Notes: generated by a model not told the origin, from the sequence alone. Positions 15,001 through 21,015 are shown, numbered from the stretch's first letter. The stretch is DNA of 64,000 nucleotides from an uncultured Chitinophaga sp. (GCF_946479755.1 NZ_CAMLHC010000001.1:248001-312000), one strand, 5' to 3'. Numbers and translations are program-made.

Positions 15001-15122
15001 TGGGATGGGACGCGCATGCGAAAGTAACCGTCCGCACAGTGGACGGAGATCACTTCTCTATGCTAAAACAGGAGCATGTTGGTCCGCTGGCGCAATACCT
15101 CAGCGAACAGTTATCACAATAG
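3..15122 (+). CDS. Non-ribosomal peptide synthetase, 5'-truncated by the window edge
   Basis: The reading frame is already open at base 3, so the N-terminus lies outside the window; 5,039 residues are visible. Domain order, with base positions of landmark motifs: tail of a condensation domain; A1 (YTSGSTG near 670); carrier T1 (GGHS near 1850); LCL-type C (HHIASDAW near 2411); A2 (near 3840); T2 (GGDS near 5014); epimerisation E (HHLVVDGVSW near 5580); DCL-type C (QEGMLFH near 6640, HHLLLDGWS near 7018); A3; T3 (GGDS near 9570); E (HHLAVDGVSW near 10129); DCL-type C (HHLLLDGWS near 11566); A4; T4 (GGHS near 14124); type I thioesterase (AHSFGA near 14537, late His in GDHF near 15046). The ten-residue specificity codes read DFWNIGMVHK (the known Thr code), DLTKIGHIGK (one change from the known Asp code), DAFLIGAVIK (hydrophobic, not recognised) and DAYVVAAVCK (resembles Phe/Tyr codes). 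Carriers with GGDS precede E domains, as is usual. The product is released, probably as a cyclic peptide, by the final thioesterase. Confidence 0.97.
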   Translation, partial: PDGIRGYAEYCTDLFSAGRIKQMMKHFEQLLRAIVAAPASEINTLRITTPAEEEQLLSAFNSRIADYPRNKTIIDLFDRQVLLTPEAVAVVFESVQVTYGELNSRANQLAHYLRKLGVREDTLVPVFLERSEQMIIAMLGILKAGGAYVPIDPEYPQERVRFMLTDTAAQYVVSNKESAHLLEGLTSATIVSLDGDQHILEGFPEHNPESFVQPHHLAYVIYTSGSTGQPKGVLLEHYNVVRLFETDTPLYDFNNSDVWTLFHSICFDFSVWEMYGALFYGGRLVIVSKQVAKDAALFGQLLLSEGVTVLNQTPAAFYVLQEYLVAHATSVPVRYVIFGGEALNPAMIRPWKEAYPHCRTINMYGITETTVHVTYQEIGVEHLQSSSSIIGTAIPTLGIYILDANKSLSPVGVPGELYVSGAGLARGYLNREALTAERFLPNPFSREGDYSRLYKTGDQARWLADGNIEYLGRIDQQVKIRGYRIELGEIENVLLQSGFIKQAVVVAANDSAGSKILAAYVVSEERFDRDRVIAVLKERLPDYMVPALFITLDKMPLTSNGKIDRKALPDVHQGAPAGNEYVAPRNDMEQLLADVWQELLQVPRVGVYDNFFELGGHSLLSMRMVAVLRKKIAVELTVRSIFLYPVIDQLAAFLQGETSQTTVPGIKAVKRPARIPLSFAQERLWFIDQLEGSVQYHVPAVLRLRGSLDVEALSTALRNVVNRHEILRTVIRQNDGRGYQYILDQDNWTLNITDQPVYKNNPAALQNFIKKITDAPFDLSADHMLRADLVVQGPDEHILIITTHHIASDAWSTGILVKELVAFYMAAATGTAAHLEKMAIQYADYAIWQRTYITGDILDKQLAYWKENLAGITPLNLPLDYPRPPVRSTRGGAVSFQLPAELTAQLHQFSRQESVSLFMTLFSAFNVMLYRYSGQEDICVGSPVAGRTQQEVEGLIGFFINMLALRVNLGEHPSFRTLLQQVKQTTLNAFEHQEVPFEKIVDQVVVDNDRSHRPVFQVVFGLQNNVNQPDLQFGDIVLSEETVAHTSAKFDLVFSMDEDEDGLNGTVVYCADLFAEATVKRMVGHFQRLLQAVVAAPDQQIGLLPMLTAGEEQQLLTVKGNYEKEYTQQITFVDLFEAQANRSPDAIAVVFENNVLTYRELNERANCLAHYLKSRRVKAGTLVPICMERSLDMMVSIMGVLKAGGAYVPVEPDFPEDRIRFMLEDTDASNIITLSRYADRVQAGPADIILLDDDWNDIKVNGKDNIPGATRADHPVYVIYTSGSTGQPKGVVVTHGNLADYIAGLTSALPVKECHSFGLMSSMATDLGNTVIFGALANGGALHIFSKEMAQDTTMLYDYLDQHPIDCIKIVPSHWKALCLPDRLLVPEKLLIFGGEALESTVVASIYATGTACTVVNHYGPTETTIGKLLHIVDRDAAYGESIPVGKPFSATQVYVLSHDLQLCPVGVPGALYIGGEGVASGYLNNEELTASKFIADPFAPGTNARLYSTGDMVKYLPDGNILFMGRVDDQVKIRGYRIELGEIERALNSCATVKQAVVVVKKDHLDNKRLVAYVVAAPDTDVDKEDILRQLTEQLPEYMVPSLLMVLDYFPLLANGKVDKKALPDADGSSLQTDTYVAPRNEVERTLAGIWEALLGVERVGINDNFFALGGDSIITIQVVSRVRRAGYELQVGDLFDYQTIAMLYAVMSARKGAAAAVSADQEMPGGSCGLLPVQQWYFEKENTTPSHFNQSMLLKIDKRIPSSTLSAAIMQLVQYHDSLRFKYTPGANGWEQTYGTAEAMLNIVNLQAESLQEFPEMMVTYGNGYQRSVDVTKGNCISAVLFLTPAGDAHNRLLLAIHHLVVDGVSWRILLEDLERLIDGLYNNEPVSLGKKSSSYRQWYDALVKYGQTDRLLKQADYWSGIVQQYRPLPVDKTYDGVLRIKDMEHYQVKLTPLFTRQLLHEVPAAYRTEINDVLLSALALALKGWANGAVLIGLEGHGREDIDKSINVGDTVGWFTSLYPVLLPGHTTGDAGMLLRNMKEQLRQIPDKGIGFGILKYLNKLEGLQGNDPWDITFNYLGQFDTVTSGGKWFSVTDEPAGAEVGDDYTVRRKIAVNSMVTGGELVLDWSFSSQHYNSNTITTLAQQYIAQLETIIRHAVAQAAQQPLLTPSDYGLGGLVSNTELDRFLDMPMAGGGKRREEITAMYRLSGLQEGMLFHGLYDNAVDAYTEQFTYLLHQTDINAFVESWEYLLQRHTILRSGFYHDAFHVPVQCVYRYVQLPVTQLDYRHLDAAAQEAAWTAHEAEVLQQPFDFTAPPLMKMSLIRLQDDTWRMVWTYHHLLLDGWSMPVLLEELLRTYEALASGKQPEETATDHYEEYIRYLERRDKDEEGAYWRGYLADISNSTLLPFISSTDRTKAEGRYKTTPVVLDATQTRLITAYAQQQRLTVNTLMQGVWGYLLYRYTGNQHVAYGAIVSGRPDDMPGIERKVGMYINTLPVHIAVTPEQPVTDWLRDIQAAQVQSRKYQYTPLRDSQRHTGVTGDLFDTLMVYENYPVDEETLSFPWKLQIEQLHVEEHTNYPLSITIGVGQEITILLQHNTALLSPAYITQISEHFKQVLEYIVRNPAARTADIVLLNNEERERIAVTFNKAALPQTTAGTSAIELFKERVALAPQQTAVVFDTQALTYQELDKRSDQLALYLVSKGVQKETLVPVCVERSPEMVIAILAILKAGGGYLPIDPSYPAARISYLLEDSRATMMISSAEVTGRLDIPAHIHVIKTDEDQAAIAEQPGISLSTTPAPDDLAYVIYTSGSTGQPKGVMIEHRGLVNLALNMETVLSLRPGIRVLQFSAFGFDASCFEIFSTLLSGGCLVIPHKDDLLSADKFGEMVRQHEVELLLLPPSYQHTIREELGTIKTIISGGEALNREDTRYFQSKGIRVLNAYGPTENSVITTITDSPLQGDTVVIGKPLANGQVYILDAQGELCPVGVAGEICAGGVGVARGYLYRPALTTEKFIPDPFSAQPGARLYRTGDLGRWLPDGNIEYLGRIDDQVKIRGYRIEPGEIENALLQSGFVTQAVVLVKTDDNGHKRLVAYVVPQGAFDKEPLLTSLKDKLPPYMVPSLVVPLEKIPVTANGKVDKAALPEPYTTATHTRAILNGEVEQTLAVIWEELLGVKNIGRNDNFFELGGDSIITIQVVGRAKRFGYDLKPKDLFVHQTIAGLAASLASGKEKAVRGEQGILTGSSGLTPIQQWYLEEETIAKHFIQQLFVGIDKQISDTVLNTAVQQLLLRHDSLRFTYTRKRGQWQQHYGSYAGALEVVDLREVATEDYAATLAAHCDRYQGALQPEEGILLRAVLFLTPASTAANRLLIVAHHLAVDGVSWQIMQDDLEHLLDQLQRNEPVMPALKTSSYREWHQALVTYGQRKQLLQQRDYWLDIVQQYQPLKVDKAYHGELTGNDMATHEMHLDAALTQLLLQEAPKAYHTEINDVLLAALSAALYAWNGAGVVVGLEGHGREDIASNIDISNTVGWFTSLYPVGLNNSVDTTPGALLKAVKEQLRQLPDKGIGYGVLKYINKEEALQGRDPWDITFNYLGQVDAARRNSKWFSTVPEAAGTGSITDVKIRHKISVNGAVENGELILYWSYSTHHYNSDTIQELVNSYQAQLQELIHHAVAQAAVQPVFTPSDYGLGNLVTNAELDQFLDAAHAAGGTRRDHITGLYRLSSLQEGMLFHGLYNGNNGVYIQQLCCTLDAPDIPVLKESWRQLLQHHTVLRSSFFANVFRIPVQGVQAQVTIPFDELDYRHMNAAAQEEAWTAYEATDLVKGFDFTTPPLMRIALIRLTDMQYRMVWTFHHLLLDGWSGSVLVEELLQTYDLLLAGKKTTAPAEEKYEDYIRYLERRDQEEEVLYWKEYLASAGSGTLLPFISATAERTKGKGVYEVQEMQLTGVKAKQLLSYAQQHRITVNTVVQAVWAYLLYRYTGQQQVTYGVTVSGRPDDLPGVEKRVGMYINTLPFHTVVDREQGIAPWLQQIQQQQVQSREHQYTSLNDIQRWLEIPGDLFDNFLVFENYPVSDLLNTHQWQLQMDNIEMRDHANYPLGIAAVVGESVAVRFKYNTALLDRVYVTALRGHFQQVLEFMVDHPAAKTGDIILLNKQEQEHIAVDFNATPVAYNAAGKTIMDLFRERVAAAPESTALLFEEQSLTYQELDIRSNQLAHYLTGKGVQPETLVPVCLERSPEMIIAILGILKAGGAYLPIDPSYPAARITYLLEDSRATMLITSLALAGELDIPSAINIIRTDADRRTISGQPATAPVTAPAPHHLAYVIYTSGSTGNPKGVMIEHKSVVNLALSQAASLRLIPGMRTLQFAAFGFDASCYEIFNTLLSGGSLVLPRKEDLLAADKFGDMVRKQQVELVVLPPSYQHTIREELGTIKTIVSAGEPLNREDAKYFQSKGIRVINAYGPTENTVCTSLTDDPLRGDTIVIGEPVGGVQVYILDQHRELCPVGITGEICAGGEGVARGYLYRPELTADKFIPDTFSGKENTRLYRTGDLGRWLPDGSIEYLGRIDDQVKIRGYRIELGEIENALEQFDGVSQAVVVAKGATDNRTLVAYILPDGAFDRQALSAYLEAKLPDYMVPSLFIKIDRIPVTPNGKVDRKALPDPDAGALSENAYVAPRNETEEILAEIWQQLLEVEQVGIHDDFFALGGHSLLSIRLIAAIRRKLGKEIALSNIFDAPTIAALAASLTAPDAGEETATATGEHHIIPLNKSNSRTTVFIIPGQDGLSDGYDELAKALTATAAVYGVQMPGVLEGERPLYTIAAIAAQNIRWIKALQPHGPYRFIAHSFGAYVLYEMVRQLEAAGETVAFAAILDADAHPGHIDVLSGGATSYQDIFFESVVEVLTENNIITGTPPAWVSELQPLVQPLEMKAVVPFISNYLKGRISNDQLAHVDFIMRLTDIKVSNIEVLNSYQVEGQTKAVLHVVKAAGAQWKGKPESLGWDAHAKVTVRTVDGDHFSMLKQEHVGPLAQYLSEQLSQ

Positions 15123-15131
15123 GCGGAACAC

Positions 15132-15158
15132 GCTGCTCCGGGCTCCGGCCCGGGCAGC
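15132..15158 (+). terminator. GC-rich hairpin after the NRPS gene
   Basis: GCTGC-T-CCGGGC pairs with GCCCGG-GCAGC around a TCCG tetraloop, leaving one bulged T. It is followed by a T-rich stretch. It lies 10 bases after the NRPS stop and 50 bases before the exporter gene, so it may be a partial terminator or a stabilising 3' hairpin inside the operon rather than an operon end. Confidence 0.5.
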
Positions 15159-15208
15159 ATTCCATTTTGATATTTATTCATCCAATCATCATTAGAATCC
15201 TGGATCGT

Positions 15209-16876
15209 ATGAGATTAATCAGTTTGCTTCAGAAAAAATCGAAGTTGTTTTATATCCTGTTGTTGTTGCTCGGACTGATCAACAGCGTTTGGTCCATGGG
15301 ACTGCTGTTGCTGATCAATAACAGGATTGCAGGAACTTCTCTTCCGTTTGTACAGGGATACGACTGGCAGATATATGCGGGCATGATCCTCGTGTCCTTT
15401 TTTACCGCCAGGGCTTTTCAGTCCTACACGATCCGGCTGACCTACGAGTTAGGGAATGACCTGGGATTATCTGTTTTTGACAAACTCCGGTTTTCGGATT
15501 ATGAAGAGTATATTAAGCTGGGAGAGGAGAAAGTACGTACAGCTACAGCAGACGTAACGACGCTGCAACGTTTTCCCAATGTATTTATAGAAGTGTTTAA
15601 CGCGCTGGTGATGGTGCTGATAGGGCTGGGATACCTGTTCTACACCAACTTCTTCGGCGCCCTGCTGATCCTGGGCGTACTCTCTGCGCTGGCCGTGGTG
15701 TACTATATCCGGAATATGGCTATCAGCAAGGACCTCAACACTGTACGGGACCTGGCCAACATCTACCAGCAGAATGTCAATGATTTCCTGCGCGGGTTTA
15801 AAGACGTGAAAATGAGCATCACGCGAAGCGATAATATCTTTACCAAATACATCTCCCAAAACAGGAACCGGGTAAAGGAACTCACCGTAAAAACGCTGAT
15901 CAAATACATGGGAAATGAACTGATGGGAAACTACCTGTGGTACCTGTTGATCGGTATCATCGTATTCCTGTTGCCCGTCATCCTGCATATGTCCAACGTA
16001 GTGAATAACCAGTTTGTGGTAACACTGCTGTACCTCATGGGGCCTGTAGGTATCGTGGTGGCCCGTATCAGCGAGTTTACGCAGATGCAGATAGCGGTGG
16101 ACCGGCTACATCAGTTCCATGATAAGATCAATGCTTCCAAAGCCATCGCTATCGGTCACGGTGACCTGCCGGCTGCCGGCGATAAGTTCGAAAGCATCCG
16201 TTTTGAGGATGTCACTTTCGAATACTACGACGAAAGAAGGGCAGAGACCTTCCGTTTAAAACCGCTCACCCTCGACATCAAAAAAGGAGAGAGTATTTTT
16301 ATTACCGGCGGCAATGGCAGCGGTAAAAGTACTTTCGTGAACCTGCTGACAGGCCTGTATGTACCGCATTCCGGCACTATCTCGCTGAACGGGCGGGTGA
16401 TCACCGAAAGGACCTATCCGGGCTATCGCAACCGTATTGCGGCCATCTTTACCGACAGCGTTCTTTTCAATGAAAACTACGACGGCCTGGAGCTGGCGCC
16501 GGACAACGAACGGCTGATGTTCTGGCTGCGTAAAATGGAACTGGAGAACATCGTCACTTTTGATCACGAAAAGAAATCCATTAAAGCCGAATTGTCGAAA
16601 GGGCAGCAGAAGCGGCTGGCGCTGATCTACGTGATGCTGGAAGACAAAGACGTGATTGTGCTGGACGAATGGGCGGCAGAGCAGGACCCGGTGTTCAGGG
16701 CATATTTCTATAAGATCATTATTCCGGAGTTAAGACAGATGGGTAAGACCGTTATCGCGGTAACGCACGATGACGCCTATTTCAATTGCGGCGACCGGCT
16801 TATTAAGTTTGACTATGGTACTATTGTCAGCGATACGTCTGTCAATGCCGCCACAGACCTGCACTACGCGGTATAG
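15209..16876 (+). CDS. Cyclic-peptide-type ABC exporter (SyrD/PvdE-like)
   Basis: This 555-residue protein is a half-transporter with an N-terminal six-helix membrane part (about residues 1-330) and a C-terminal nucleotide-binding domain. Walker A (GGNGSGKST) is near residue 367. The signature loop reads LSKGQQKRLAL rather than the common LSGGQ form, and Walker B is VIVLDEWAAEQDP. These loop sequences are typical of the family that exports cyclic or siderophore-like non-ribosomal peptides (PvdE, SyrD). The ATG at 15209 is preferred because the frame upstream of it is low-complexity read-through of the NRPS tail; the resulting length is normal for the family. It sits 86 bases after the NRPS and 26 bases before a type II thioesterase, so it most likely exports the NRPS product across the inner membrane. 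Confidence 0.9.
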   Translation: MRLISLLQKKSKLFYILLLLLGLINSVWSMGLLLLINNRIAGTSLPFVQGYDWQIYAGMILVSFFTARAFQSYTIRLTYELGNDLGLSVFDKLRFSDYEEYIKLGEEKVRTATADVTTLQRFPNVFIEVFNALVMVLIGLGYLFYTNFFGALLILGVLSALAVVYYIRNMAISKDLNTVRDLANIYQQNVNDFLRGFKDVKMSITRSDNIFTKYISQNRNRVKELTVKTLIKYMGNELMGNYLWYLLIGIIVFLLPVILHMSNVVNNQFVVTLLYLMGPVGIVVARISEFTQMQIAVDRLHQFHDKINASKAIAIGHGDLPAAGDKFESIRFEDVTFEYYDERRAETFRLKPLTLDIKKGESIFITGGNGSGKSTFVNLLTGLYVPHSGTISLNGRVITERTYPGYRNRIAAIFTDSVLFNENYDGLELAPDNERLMFWLRKMELENIVTFDHEKKSIKAELSKGQQKRLALIYVMLEDKDVIVLDEWAAEQDPVFRAYFYKIIIPELRQMGKTVIAVTHDDAYFNCGDRLIKFDYGTIVSDTSVNAATDLHYAV

Positions 16877-16902
16877 CTCATCATGTCAAAAAAGTACCTG
16901 AG

Positions 16903-17613
16903 ATGTTACAGAAAATTAAGCTGATATGCATTCCGTATGCCGGTGGAAACAGTTATTCTTTCCGCGATCTGCAGCCTTTTTTAGGCAGGCACCTGGATAT
17001 GGTGACCCTGGAGCTGCCGGGCCGCGGAAAACGGATGACGGAGCCATTGTTGTCTGATATACATGCGATGACGGACGACCTTTACCGGCAGGTGTTACCC
17101 CATACGAGGTCGTCTTACATCCTGTACGGCCATTCCATGGGCGCAGTACTCGGTAACCTGCTGCTGCACCGGTTGAAGCAGGAGTGGAAAAAACTCCCGC
17201 TGCATTTCTTCGCAACGGGTTGTGCGGCACCTGTCTTTAATCACGAGCGCAAACAGCGGCACCTGATGCCGGATGACCAGCTGATGGCGGAACTCAAGGA
17301 CATGGGCGGGATGCCGGACGCTTTACTGGAAGACCTGGACCTGATGGAGTTTTTTCTGCCGGTGATCCGGGAAGACCTGAGAGCACTGGAATGTTACCGC
17401 TATCAGTCATTGGAGAAGTACAGCACCGGTATCACCGTCATTACCGGCGCCAATGAGGATATCACTGATACCCAGACGGCCGGATGGGCTCATGAGTCGG
17501 AAAGGGAGGTACGTATCCTCCGTTATCCCGGAAACCATTTCTTTATTTTTCATCAATTCCAAAACATAGCTATGCTCATCCGCGATGTAGCATTAACCCC
17601 GCACCATAGCTGA
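16903..17613 (+). CDS. Type II thioesterase of the NRPS cluster
   Basis: This 236-residue alpha/beta hydrolase has the usual length and layout of external (type II) thioesterases such as SrfD/GrsT. The nucleophile Ser78 lies in GHSMG, the N-terminal CIPYAGGNSYSF segment is typical, Asp186 sits in the loop before the last strand, and His212 lies in GNHFF. Enzymes of this family remove wrong or stalled acyl groups from carrier-domain phosphopantetheine arms and so keep the assembly line running. It lies between the exporter and the TonB-type receptor on the same strand with short gaps, consistent with one transcript. Confidence 0.92.
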   Translation: MLQKIKLICIPYAGGNSYSFRDLQPFLGRHLDMVTLELPGRGKRMTEPLLSDIHAMTDDLYRQVLPHTRSSYILYGHSMGAVLGNLLLHRLKQEWKKLPLHFFATGCAAPVFNHERKQRHLMPDDQLMAELKDMGGMPDALLEDLDLMEFFLPVIREDLRALECYRYQSLEKYSTGITVITGANEDITDTQTAGWAHESEREVRILRYPGNHFFIFHQFQNIAMLIRDVALTPHHS

Positions 17614-17633
17614 AAAACAACCCTTTTCATAAG

Positions 17634-20111
17634 ATGTACACAACTATAGAAAAAATGATGACGACAGCCCGTTTCGGCAGGCGGCTGCTGCAGCTGCTGC
17701 CGGTTTTGCTGGTCCTTTCTTTGGTGGCCCGGGCACAAACCGGAAAAATAACAGGACGGATACACGACGAAGCACAGCAGCCGGTGGTGGCTGCCACGGT
17801 ACTGCTCAAAAAAGCGGCCGATTCTTCGCTGGTGAAAGTAGCGCTGTCTGATACCACCGGTGGCTGGCAGCTGGAGGAGATCCCGTTCAACCGTTATTTT
17901 ATTGCCATTACCTATATCGGGTACAAGGAGTGGAGCGGTCCGGTCTTTACCCTGGACCAGTCTGCAACAGCATTGGAGAACGCCATCCTGCAGACAGGGG
18001 CCAGTAACCTGAAAGGGGTGACCGTAGCGGCTAAAAAACCGTTTATAGAGCAGCAGCTGGACCGCACCGTCGTGAACGTGGAATCGTCTATCATGGCAGC
18101 GGGCGGCAGTGCGCTGGAGGTGATGGAGAAACTGCCCGGCGTGCTGGTAGATAAAAACGGCAACATCTCCATCAAAGGTAAACAGGGAGTGAAAGTAATG
18201 ATAGACGACCGGCCCGGTTACCTGTCGGCCGCGGAACTGACGGCCTTTCTCCGGAATATGCCCGCCTCCCAGTTGGACCAGATCGAGATCATGTCTAACC
18301 CGCCGGCGAAATATGATGCTGCCGGCAACGGGGTCATTAATATCAAAAGAAAAAAAATGAAGACCGGCGGTTTCAACGGCACCCTTACCCTTACCGCCCT
18401 GCAGGGGAGGTACCCGGGCACTACGCAGAACCTCAACTTTAACTACAGCAACAAACATGTTAATTTTTATGGTAATGCAGGCTTTAGTTACCGGAAGAGT
18501 TTTGAAGATTATTATATTGTCCGTAACTTCCGTAACGGCGCCAAGGAAATCACCAGTATTTATGACCAGCATACTTATACCAAAACAACGGGAAAAAGTA
18601 TCACCGCCAAGCTGGGACTGGATTATTACGCCAGCGCCAAAACGACCATTGGAGTGGCGCTGGGCGGATTTCACAATCCCTCAGACGCCGTTAACACTAA
18701 CAACACGCTGTTAAAAACCGGTGACGGCGTGACGACCACGAGGGTAGACGCACCAGCTACCACAAAGGGTAAATGGGACAATATGGAAGCGAATGTTAGC
18801 CTGAAACACGTGTTTGCCGCCGAACGCGAACTGCTGCTAAATGCCGATTATTTGTCGTACAACAGTACCAGCGAACAGCTATTCGATAATCGTTATTTTA
18901 AACCCGACAGCAGTGAAGCGGCGCCGCGCAAATCATTCCTGGCAGACCTGCCGGCGAAAATCAATATCTATAGCCTGAAAGCAGATTATACCCATCCGTT
19001 TTCTGACAATACACGCTTCGAAGCAGGCGTGAAAACGTCGTTTGTCAATACCGACAATAACGCGCAGTATTTCGACGGCGTGGCCGGCGGCTGGAAAAAG
19101 AACGACTCTCTCAGTAATCACTTCCTGTATAAGGAAAATGTTAACGCTGGTTATCTGAACCTGCGGCATAAACACGACCGCTGGGAGTTCCAGGCCGGCC
19201 TCCGCGCAGAACAGACCTGGCTGAAAGGAGAGCAGAAAAACAACGGGCAGACATTCTCCCGCAGCTACCTGCAGTTCTTTCCCACCGCCTTCGTTGCCTA
19301 TGATGTAGATAAAGAAAGTAAAGTGACGCTGTCCTACGGCCGCCGGATAGAAAGACCGGATTACCGCAGCATGAACCCCTTTCGTTTTTATCTCGACCAG
19401 TACACCTACAACGAAGGGAATCCTTATCTCAACCCGCAATACAGTCATAACATAGAACTGGGCTACAGTATATGGGAAGGGGCGCTGACCACCACGCTGC
19501 TGTATAACCGGACGACGGACATCATCCAGGAGGTGATACTGCAGGACGCAGCGAAGAATGAAACCTATCAGCGGCCGGAGAACCTGAACACCCGGCAAGT
19601 GCTGGGCGCCAATCTGAACGCACAGCTACCGATAGGGGAGAACCTGACGACCGTGATCTACATGGACTATAACCATTATGACTATTCCGGTACCATCAAT
19701 AACGAGCCCTTTGAGCTGAAAGCCGGCGTATTTACCGGTCAGCTGATGCAGCAGGTGAAGCTGAAGAACGGCTGGGGCTTCCAGTTTATGGGCACCTGGT
19801 CGTCCCGCAGCATCGACGGCACGTTTCTGCAGCAACCTATTGGCACGCTGCATGCCGGCGTACAAAAAGATATCCTGGGCAAACAGGCCACTATCCGCCT
19901 GAGTGCTTCCGATATCTTCGGCTGGAACCGCTACAACGCCATCAGCCGTTATCAGAATATTGACATTCATATCCGCGGCCAATGGCAGTCGCAGGTATTG
20001 AAACTGGCGTTTACTTACCGCTTCAATAAAAATGACAAAAAAGAAGTGGCGGACAAACGCGAGAGCGGCGCAGCGGAAGAACGTCAGAGGGTTAAGACGG
20101 AGAAAAAATAA
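17634..20111 (+). CDS. TonB-dependent receptor-like outer membrane beta-barrel protein
   Basis: The protein has 825 residues. A hydrophobic signal peptide ends at ARAQ (about residue 30). A carboxypeptidase-regulatory-like beta-sandwich follows (GKITGRIHDEAQQPVVAATV), then a plug-like region (VMEKLPGVLVDKNGNISIKG), and then a long barrel rich in alternating aromatic and polar strands. This layout matches the Bacteroidota 'outer membrane beta-barrel family' related to TonB receptors; a TonB box is not obvious. The gene starts 20 bases after the thioesterase stop, so it belongs to the NRPS operon by position. Such a receptor might bind or pass the peptide, a metal complex of it, or an unrelated ligand; sequence alone does not decide. 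A second start at 17655 would keep the signal peptide. Confidence 0.85.
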   Translation: MYTTIEKMMTTARFGRRLLQLLPVLLVLSLVARAQTGKITGRIHDEAQQPVVAATVLLKKAADSSLVKVALSDTTGGWQLEEIPFNRYFIAITYIGYKEWSGPVFTLDQSATALENAILQTGASNLKGVTVAAKKPFIEQQLDRTVVNVESSIMAAGGSALEVMEKLPGVLVDKNGNISIKGKQGVKVMIDDRPGYLSAAELTAFLRNMPASQLDQIEIMSNPPAKYDAAGNGVINIKRKKMKTGGFNGTLTLTALQGRYPGTTQNLNFNYSNKHVNFYGNAGFSYRKSFEDYYIVRNFRNGAKEITSIYDQHTYTKTTGKSITAKLGLDYYASAKTTIGVALGGFHNPSDAVNTNNTLLKTGDGVTTTRVDAPATTKGKWDNMEANVSLKHVFAAERELLLNADYLSYNSTSEQLFDNRYFKPDSSEAAPRKSFLADLPAKINIYSLKADYTHPFSDNTRFEAGVKTSFVNTDNNAQYFDGVAGGWKKNDSLSNHFLYKENVNAGYLNLRHKHDRWEFQAGLRAEQTWLKGEQKNNGQTFSRSYLQFFPTAFVAYDVDKESKVTLSYGRRIERPDYRSMNPFRFYLDQYTYNEGNPYLNPQYSHNIELGYSIWEGALTTTLLYNRTTDIIQEVILQDAAKNETYQRPENLNTRQVLGANLNAQLPIGENLTTVIYMDYNHYDYSGTINNEPFELKAGVFTGQLMQQVKLKNGWGFQFMGTWSSRSIDGTFLQQPIGTLHAGVQKDILGKQATIRLSASDIFGWNRYNAISRYQNIDIHIRGQWQSQVLKLAFTYRFNKNDKKEVADKRESGAAEERQRVKTEKK

Positions 20112-20141
20112 CACAATTTTGAAAACCCTAATATTTGTATC

Positions 20142-20978
20142 ATGACCAAAACTTTGAAATTTTTAGTGGCTGTTGCTGGTGTGCTGCTGACTTGTTTTTC
20201 TGTACTGAAAGCGCAAACCGGAAAAGTTTCTCCCGGAAAAGAAGATGTAATACTGATGCTGAGCGGAGAAGAAAAACATGGTAAGATCACGGAAATGCAT
20301 GCCAACACCATTAAATTTGTTCATACCGGGGAAACGCTCGTTTATGAGCTGAAAAAGGCAGATATCAACAAGATCACCTTTTCCAGCGGCAGGGTGGAAG
20401 TTGTCAGTAATCCATCTGCCAACACCGGCAAAACAAGCGCCGACGCCGGTCGCCCCATTGAATCGGGATTGGTAGCTATTCTGCCGTTTAAGTACATCGC
20501 GGTGAATGAACCGCTGCAACAGGTCACTGAAAAAGGAGAGAAGCTACAGAACGATACTTATGTATACCTCAGCAAACGCAACGGACAGTACAAATTCCAG
20601 GACCCCAATACCACCAATGCGCTGTTGTATAAAAAAGGTATTGACGCCAACACCATCAAAGGATACACCTACGATGAACTGTGCAGGATACTAGGCGCCG
20701 AATTTGTGTTGCAGGGCACCTTGTCCCGCAGTGTGAAAGAAAGTGTGAACTCTTCCAGTACCACTACCTCCCAGTCTGAAGGTAATAAAAGGCAGCGTGA
20801 TAATTCTGCCAATACCACGGTGGAGAACCAGTACGAGAATGAAGTGACGCTGGGTATTTTCAATAAACAGAATGAGAAAATATTTGCCAACCGCCGTACG
20901 GCGTTTTTAAACAACGAAGGGTCTTACCACGACGCCCTGTTTTATATGCTGAAAAGAAGTCCCGTGTATAATAAATAG
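20142..20978 (+). CDS. Secreted protein of unknown function, faintly CsgG/LpoB-like
   Basis: This 278-residue protein has an N-terminal signal peptide (hydrophobic stretch ending at LKAQ). A short beta-rich part (DVILMLSGEEKHGKI, a form common in Bacteroidota proteins of unknown function) comes first. The central section contains VAILPFKYI, later LCRILGAEFVLQGTLSRS, and then a Ser/Thr/Asn-rich linker around residues 200-225. The 'LPF ... LGAxFVLxG' rhythm resembles CsgG/FlgO-type periplasmic proteins, but this is by eye only. It follows the TonB-type barrel by 30 bases and closes the rightward NRPS group before a convergent hairpin. No catalytic motif was recognised. Confidence 0.75.
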   Translation: MTKTLKFLVAVAGVLLTCFSVLKAQTGKVSPGKEDVILMLSGEEKHGKITEMHANTIKFVHTGETLVYELKKADINKITFSSGRVEVVSNPSANTGKTSADAGRPIESGLVAILPFKYIAVNEPLQQVTEKGEKLQNDTYVYLSKRNGQYKFQDPNTTNALLYKKGIDANTIKGYTYDELCRILGAEFVLQGTLSRSVKESVNSSSTTTSQSEGNKRQRDNSANTTVENQYENEVTLGIFNKQNEKIFANRRTAFLNNEGSYHDALFYMLKRSPVYNK

Positions 20979-20985
20979 TAACGAC

Positions 20986-21015
20986 AAGATGGAGGTGGTT
21001 TACTGCCTCCATCTT
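20986..21015. terminator. Hairpin between convergent genes
   Basis: AAGATGGAGG and CCTCCATCTT form a perfect 10-bp inverted repeat with a 10-base loop. It lies between the end of the NRPS-side operon and the end of the lanthipeptide export operon, and overlaps the last codons of the adaptor gene. There is no clear T-run on either side, so termination is inferred from stem strength and place. Confidence 0.55.

Noticed and set aside
17553..18674. Minus-strand frame of 373 codons across the thioesterase end and the barrel gene
   Set aside because: It is antisense to two well-supported genes and has no domain signal.
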